Source: Chitinophaga pinensis
GTDB lineage: Bacteria; Bacteroidota; Bacteroidia; Chitinophagales; Chitinophagaceae
Assembly (NCBI GenBank): GCA_945878115.1
Contig: CAMDVD010000007.1
Span: 1 to 64,000 of the forward strand
Reading direction: 5' to 3'
DNA: 64,000 nt
Part shown: positions 58,690-64,000 of the stretch, piece by piece
Layout: each line of letters opens with the position of its first letter
Position numbering within the stretch: the first letter of the stretch is position 1
Notes under the pieces: generated by a model
The model's database searches: none
What the model saw: the letters and a program-made list of their open reading frames with translations, nothing else
What the model was told of the DNA's origin: nothing
Program-made: the position numbers and the translations under genes

Positions 58690-59415
58690 ATGTTTAGACA
58701 TCAAGGTAAGACGCGAACTTTAATCCATAACCTTAGGATTGCTTCTTTGTTATCCTTTGTTGCAGGTATAGTAAACGTAACAGGATTTTTTGCTGTGCAA
58801 CGATTAACAACCAATGTCACTGGGCATTTTGCTTTTTTTCTAGACGAAATATTTAAACTCAACTTTTGGCAAGCATTTGTTTATTTTCTCTACATATTTT
58901 TCTTCTTCTTAGGTTCTTTTGTCTCCAATTTTCTGATAGAAATTACATCCCGAAAAAACGACCTTTATATTTTTGTAGTTCCAGCTTTCATCGAATGTTT
59001 AATTCTTTTTGCTATCGGTTTTTGGGGACAATCCCTCCCAATGAACAACGCCAATACTATTGCATGTAGTTTACTTTTTGCCATGGGTTTACAAAACTCT
59101 TTGGTGACTTCCATTTCAAATGCAAGTGTTAGAACAACACATTTAACAGGGCTATTTACCGACTTAGGCATTGAATTATCCCAGTTGTTTTTTTACAAAG
59201 AAAAAGAACAAAATGACAAACTCATTTCATCTATCAAATTGCGGTTGACCATAATAAGTTTCTTCTTTATTGGCGGAATCGTTGGTGGAATTTTATACGC
59301 AAAGTTTAAACTTCATTCCTTATTTTTTGCTGCCTCCGCATTGGTTTTAGGTTTGATCTATGACAACCTAAAATTCAAATTCATTTTATTAAAACGAAAA
59401 CTTAAAAATGGCTGA
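58690..59415 (+). CDS. YoaK/DUF1275 family membrane protein
   Basis: LLSFVAGIVNVTGFFAVQRLTTNVTGHFA; AMGLQNSLVTSISNASVRTTHLTGLFTDLGIEL. Confidence 0.85.
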   Translation: MFRHQGKTRTLIHNLRIASLLSFVAGIVNVTGFFAVQRLTTNVTGHFAFFLDEIFKLNFWQAFVYFLYIFFFFLGSFVSNFLIEITSRKNDLYIFVVPAFIECLILFAIGFWGQSLPMNNANTIACSLLFAMGLQNSLVTSISNASVRTTHLTGLFTDLGIELSQLFFYKEKEQNDKLISSIKLRLTIISFFFIGGIVGGILYAKFKLHSLFFAASALVLGLIYDNLKFKFILLKRKLKNG

Positions 59416-59512
59416 TGAAAAGGGCAGTATACATGTTCACTGATTTTCGATAAACCGTTGACCTCTCTTCTTCATAGCAAATGCCATTCAAAAAAATAGA
59501 CTTCTTCACCCC

Positions 59513-60094
59513 CTACTTACTATAATACCCACTCGCTTGTATCTCTTCCAATACTTCATCGGTAACGAGGTAACGAATGGATTTTTTTTCTTTAATCAAT
59601 TGACGAATATAGGTGGACGAAATATCCAAAAGTGGAGCTTTAACCACCTCGATATTTTTACTCAATGTTAAATCAATAGGATAACCAGGTCTTTCGTAAA
59701 TAAGGATAGGATATTGCTTGAGTAGTTGCTGATAATTTTTCCATTTCTTGATATTTTGTAAACTATCGCTACCCATGATGACCGAGAAGATATATTGTGG
59801 ATATTTTTCACTAAGATGCGTAAGCGTATCAATGGTATAAGAAGGACGAGGTAAGGAAAACTCTATATTACTGGCTTTGAATTTAAGCTCTTTATCTACC
59901 GCTTTATGTACCAAAAAGAAACGACTGTTTTCATTGAGCAAACTTGCAGTTTCTTTTAGTGGGTTTTGTGGCGAAACAATAAACCAAATTCTATCTACCG
60001 CACAATGACTCAACATATGATTGGCAATAATTAAATGACCTACATGAATAGGGTTGAAGCTTCCAAAATAAAGTCCGATACGCATACTTGGCAT
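59513..60094 (-). CDS. nadD: nicotinate-nucleotide adenylyltransferase
   Basis: MRIGLYFGSFNPIHVGHLIIANHML; SVIMGSDSLQNIKKWKNYQQLL; ISSTYIRQLIKEKKSIRYLV. Confidence 0.95.
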   Translation of the reverse strand: MPSMRIGLYFGSFNPIHVGHLIIANHMLSHCAVDRIWFIVSPQNPLKETASLLNENSRFFLVHKAVDKELKFKASNIEFSLPRPSYTIDTLTHLSEKYPQYIFSVIMGSDSLQNIKKWKNYQQLLKQYPILIYERPGYPIDLTLSKNIEVVKAPLLDISSTYIRQLIKEKKSIRYLVTDEVLEEIQASGYYSK

Positions 60095-60302
60095 TACTTT
60101 TGTTTAATAAAAAAAAGAATTTGAATATTCATGCTGTTCACTAAGAATGGAAAGCATTGATTTTACTCACTTCATTGAAATTTGTAACAATATTAACAAA
60201 TAGTATTAGACAATATGAAACTAATTTTTAAACTTTGACAAATGATTAGATAATTACAATCTTAATTTATTTGGTCCGCGAAGTTGGGAGTATATACTTA
60301 CT

Positions 60303-61163
60303 TTAATTTTCAGGAAATACGTGTTTCCACCTTCGATGTGACCAAACCCAATTCTCAGGCTGGCGTTTGATACTGTCCTCTAAATGACGAACATAGGCTT
60401 CTGTAATGTCGCCTTCCTTCGTTTCACAAGGATGCTCAAATGCCAGCTTCATTTTTATTTCATAGTAACCTCTTCTTAGTTTTATCATCTCTCCAAAATA
60501 GACAATGTTATTATATCGTCTTGCCACAAACTCTGGCCCTTTAAAAAATGCAGTTTGACGATGCATAAAATAATTCCAAGAAACCCGCTTTGGATCACTT
60601 GGATTTTGATCCGCAATAAATCCCCAGAAGGTCTTATTTTGTTGTATAGCTGGCAGTTCTTTTTGCATGTCTTGCACGCGAATAAGAAGGGTTCCACTTC
60701 GTGAACGAATGCGTTGAAATAATCTATTAAAAATCGGGTTATTGATGGGCATATACAAACCTGTAAATCGTCGAGGTGCATACCAATTGCATAATACAGT
60801 TGCCATTTCCCAATTAAATTGATGCGACATAAAAGCTTGTCCATTCCTGTCTTGTGTCGTCATCAAATCAAAAATTTCCCAATTGCATTGGATGCGACGA
60901 TGCAATTCTTCTTTAGAAATAGAAATAAGTTTAATTGTTTCTACAATGCTATCACATAAGTTGCGGTAATACTTTCGTTTGATATCCTCAATTTCTGCTA
61001 TAGATTTTTCTGGAAAGGAAATGCTAAGGTTGGAGATAATAATAGTGTTACGATAATGAAAACAATGATGAATGATGACATACAAGAAATCAGATAATCC
61101 ATACAACACCCAAAATGGCAATAAAGAAAAGAGATAAAGAAATGCGTACAATAAATAATACAT
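60303..61163 (-). CDS. lipid A biosynthesis (LpxL/HtrB-like) acyltransferase
   Basis: SHQFNWEMATVLCNW; ADQNPSDPKRVSWNYFMHRQTAFFKGPEFVARRYN; ENWVWSHRRWKH. Confidence 0.88.
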   Translation of the reverse strand: MYYLLYAFLYLFSLLPFWVLYGLSDFLYVIIHHCFHYRNTIIISNLSISFPEKSIAEIEDIKRKYYRNLCDSIVETIKLISISKEELHRRIQCNWEIFDLMTTQDRNGQAFMSHQFNWEMATVLCNWYAPRRFTGLYMPINNPIFNRLFQRIRSRSGTLLIRVQDMQKELPAIQQNKTFWGFIADQNPSDPKRVSWNYFMHRQTAFFKGPEFVARRYNNIVYFGEMIKLRRGYYEIKMKLAFEHPCETKEGDITEAYVRHLEDSIKRQPENWVWSHRRWKHVFPEN

Positions 61164-61249
61164 AAATTATTTGCGAAATGAATTCAACCGTGTAAATTTA
61201 ATGCATCATTATTATTCCTTTTCAAAATAGATTCTTTAAACTTATTAGT

Positions 61250-64000
61250 ATGACAAAAGCAGTTGTGGTTTTTTTTATCGCATTTTCCTTTTTTTCTAGA
61301 AGTGTAGCGCAAGACAAAATCTTTACCATAAATTCTGGAGATCTCCTGAAACAAGGTTTAGAATATCATGATAAGGATGAATTTAAAAAGGCAATCAAGG
61401 AATATGAACAGATTCCGGAAAATGATACCAATTATCATTGGGCATTATATGAGTTGGCATTATCGGCAAGAGCGGATAGCCAGTATGCACTTTGCAAACA
61501 AACATTATTACATGCATTAACCTTACTCCCTAGCGAATATGAACATGATGATTATATTTTGTTATGCAGTGTTCTAGATGATGAAAACAAATTTGATTCA
61601 GCTGCAGTGGTTGTTCGCAAAGGCATACAACGTTTTCCTAATTCATTCAGGATGTTACATACCAGTGCAGTGAATTGCTATTTAGCAGGAAAAATGGATT
61701 CGGCAGTTGCCATTTTTGAACGGGTATTATTAATGAATCCCTATGCATACAATACCCATTATATGATGGGTTACATTGCAGAACATAAAGGCTATCCTAT
61801 ACAAGCCATGTTGAGTTATACCATGAGTTTACTTTTGAGCCCCACTGGAACACGCTCTCAGCAAGCCTTAAACGGATTGTATCAATTGTCCAATTTATCA
61901 GATGCGGTAGTGGATAGCTTTACGAATAGAAAAGCACAAAACTATTTTAAAGAAGACTACACAGATTTAGAAGTCTATTTCAAATCCAAAATTGCATTAG
62001 AAAAAAAATATAAAATTCAAACTAGCCTTGACGAAACCTTATTCCGACAACTCAATTTAGTGTGTGATAAAATTACAGAATCTCAAAACCTCAATGAATT
62101 TTGGGGTTCTTATTATGTACCTATTTATCGCTATTTATTTACGCATAATCAATTTGAAGCCTTGACGGTTCGCATGGTTGCTGGCGTGCAATCGGCAGAT
62201 GTGCAAAAGCTGGTTAAGTCGCATGATAAAGAGATAGGCAACATGGGTACTAAAGTTGCTGATTATCTCAATGAAATTGGCTATCAACATACTTTAGACA
62301 AAACAAAAAGAACAGATGACATTGGTACTATATTCGAAGACAATGTGCCAGTAGCGAAAGGTAAATTGGTCAACAATGATAAAAAAAATCTGCAGGGCGA
62401 ATGGACTTTCTTTAATGGTTTTGGCGACCCATTACATATTAATAATTACCGAAATGGTGCTCTGCAAGGCATCACCAAATCCTACTATTACACAGGCGTA
62501 TTAAAAGAAGAAGGTTTTTGGGAAAATGGGAAATTAAATGGACATGCGAGTGAATATTATTCGAATGGATTGATGAAAACGAATGGCGTTTATGTCAATA
62601 GCAAAAAAGAAAATAGCTATACAGAATATTATAATAATGGGAGCAAGGCACTAGAAGAAACCTATAAAAATGGAGATAGAATTGGACCTTCTACTATTTA
62701 TTATGAGTCTGGTTCACCGCATTACCAAATCAATTATGTCGATAATGAAGTAGATGGTTTGGTAAAAGAATTTTATAAAGATGGACATGTATACAGCACC
62801 GTGATGTTGAAAAAAGGAAAGTCAAATGGTGAAATGACGATCTATCATCGCAATGGAAATGTAGCTACAAAAGGACAAATGGTGAATGGTGAAAGAGATG
62901 GTGATTTTATGAATTATGATGACAATAATAAATTGAGCTCTAAGGAAAAATATAGTAAAGGTAAACTCGATGGTAGTCAAATTTATTATTACCCCAATGG
63001 TCTAGAAAGTAGTGTTACCAACTATGACAAAGGCGACAAAGAAGGTATATCTACAGATAAAGATGAAGAGGGTAGAATAGAATGCATCACTGAATATAAG
63101 AAAGGGCATATCAAAAAAATTAATTTCTACAATGTACTCACCAACCAAATTGTAAGCAGCAGTGAGATGGATGATAAACAAAAAAATTTACTGAAATTAT
63201 ACAATACCACCGGCAATTTGACCAAAGAAGTAGTATGCGATCGAGATGGTATTTTTAATGGAGAATATAAATCGTATTACTACAATGGGAAATTGAAAAA
63301 TGTTGTAGAATATGTCAAAGGAGATCAAGAAGGGAAAATGATTTCTTATTTTAGCAATGGCAAAGTGAACACCGATTATAATTATGAAGCAGGTGAAATG
63401 GATGGTCGATACAAACGATTTTTTTCCAATGGAATATTGGCAGAAGAAGGAGAATATACCAATGGCAAGAGACAAGGTTTTTGGTACACCTATAACAATA
63501 TTGGAAATTTAATTGACAAAGAATACTATCTAAATGATGAAATGCATGGACCACAATATTATTATTGGGGCAATGGTAAAATAAATAAAAAAGAAGTATT
63601 TGACAAAGGACTCGAAACCCAAATCATACAATTTGATACAAATGGAAATATCACTTTAGACCATAAAATAAAATTGGGTGAACCTAATACCATAACTGAG
63701 AAAAATCCAATTGGTAAAATTGCCCGAACCTATACATTTACTCGAAATTATTTACAAGGTAAACACACGAATTTTTATCCCAATAATTCAACAATGGCCA
63801 TAAGCTATTTTAAAAATGGTTTGCGAGATAGTGCTTACATGAGTTACCATGCCAATGGGAAAATTAAAACAAATGGACAGTATGCCATGAATGAAAAAAC
63901 GGGCACTTGGAAAAATGAAAATAGAGCAGGTGAAACAGAAAGTATCAATCATTATAAAATGGATGAGAGTGAAGGCACAGATACATTGTTCACCCAACAT
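61250..64000 (+). CDS. large secreted TPR plus MORN_2 (YwqK-like) repeat protein, 3'-truncated by window end
   Basis: Codon-by-codon trace from ATG 61250 shows an uninterrupted frame to 64000: MTKAVVVFFIAFSFFSRSVAQDKIFTINSGDLLKQGLEYHDKDEFKKAIKEYEQIPEND..., then repeated xYYxNGxxxxxxxYxxGxxxG motifs. Confidence 0.88.
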   Translation, partial: MTKAVVVFFIAFSFFSRSVAQDKIFTINSGDLLKQGLEYHDKDEFKKAIKEYEQIPENDTNYHWALYELALSARADSQYALCKQTLLHALTLLPSEYEHDDYILLCSVLDDENKFDSAAVVVRKGIQRFPNSFRMLHTSAVNCYLAGKMDSAVAIFERVLLMNPYAYNTHYMMGYIAEHKGYPIQAMLSYTMSLLLSPTGTRSQQALNGLYQLSNLSDAVVDSFTNRKAQNYFKEDYTDLEVYFKSKIALEKKYKIQTSLDETLFRQLNLVCDKITESQNLNEFWGSYYVPIYRYLFTHNQFEALTVRMVAGVQSADVQKLVKSHDKEIGNMGTKVADYLNEIGYQHTLDKTKRTDDIGTIFEDNVPVAKGKLVNNDKKNLQGEWTFFNGFGDPLHINNYRNGALQGITKSYYYTGVLKEEGFWENGKLNGHASEYYSNGLMKTNGVYVNSKKENSYTEYYNNGSKALEETYKNGDRIGPSTIYYESGSPHYQINYVDNEVDGLVKEFYKDGHVYSTVMLKKGKSNGEMTIYHRNGNVATKGQMVNGERDGDFMNYDDNNKLSSKEKYSKGKLDGSQIYYYPNGLESSVTNYDKGDKEGISTDKDEEGRIECITEYKKGHIKKINFYNVLTNQIVSSSEMDDKQKNLLKLYNTTGNLTKEVVCDRDGIFNGEYKSYYYNGKLKNVVEYVKGDQEGKMISYFSNGKVNTDYNYEAGEMDGRYKRFFSNGILAEEGEYTNGKRQGFWYTYNNIGNLIDKEYYLNDEMHGPQYYYWGNGKINKKEVFDKGLETQIIQFDTNGNITLDHKIKLGEPNTITEKNPIGKIARTYTFTRNYLQGKHTNFYPNNSTMAISYFKNGLRDSAYMSYHANGKIKTNGQYAMNEKTGTWKNENRAGETESINHYKMDESEGTDTLFTQH

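Noticed and set aside
63197-64000. Minus-strand ORFs 63197-63475, 63351-63554 and 63788-64000
   Set aside because: Antisense to the long open plus-strand frame starting at 61250, which shows clear repeat-protein features.
1-64000. rRNA or tRNA genes, CRISPR-Cas and recognised anti-phage defence operons
   Set aside because: None recognised by eye; a tRNAscan/Infernal run would be needed to exclude tRNAs or small ncRNAs formally.

Overview
Roughly 64 kb of low-GC Bacteroidota chromosome (Chitinophagaceae/Sphingobacteriales-like, judged from gene content and TAnnTTTG-type -7 boxes). Most of it is housekeeping: alaS, two Skp/OmpH genes, bamA, uppS, purB, prfA, deoC plus two ALDH genes, recO, an S46 peptidase, a complex I operon (nuoABCD-HIJKLMN with no nuoEFG between D and H), a sirtuin, an L,D-transpeptidase, bshB1, purD, anmK, upp, nadD and a lipid A acyltransferase. 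The accessory content is more unusual. (i) Two different REP/RAYT systems are present (Y1 transposases at 15936-16499 and 49920-50429). Each has its own hairpin repeat family, and at both loci the transposase 3' tail plus REP is tandemly amplified. The second also carries a duplicated 3' end of the neighbouring L,D-transpeptidase gene. Solitary relatives of both REP families lie elsewhere in the window. (ii) A pair of MORN-repeat paralogs sits at 985-3846, one with and one without a retropepsin-like domain, in a mosaic of decayed duplicates next to an integrase remnant. (iii) A lipoprotein gene carries an in-frame amber codon at 19147-19149. (iv) A small lipoprotein gene appears split at a T8 tract. 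(v) A large MORN_2/YwqK-type ORF (61250 to the window end) is missing from the supplied ORF track because it has no stop in the window. (vi) Several other dispersed non-coding hairpin repeats occur, including inside the nuo operon. No rRNA, tRNA or CRISPR array was recognised. Everything was read by eye; no searches or alignments were run.
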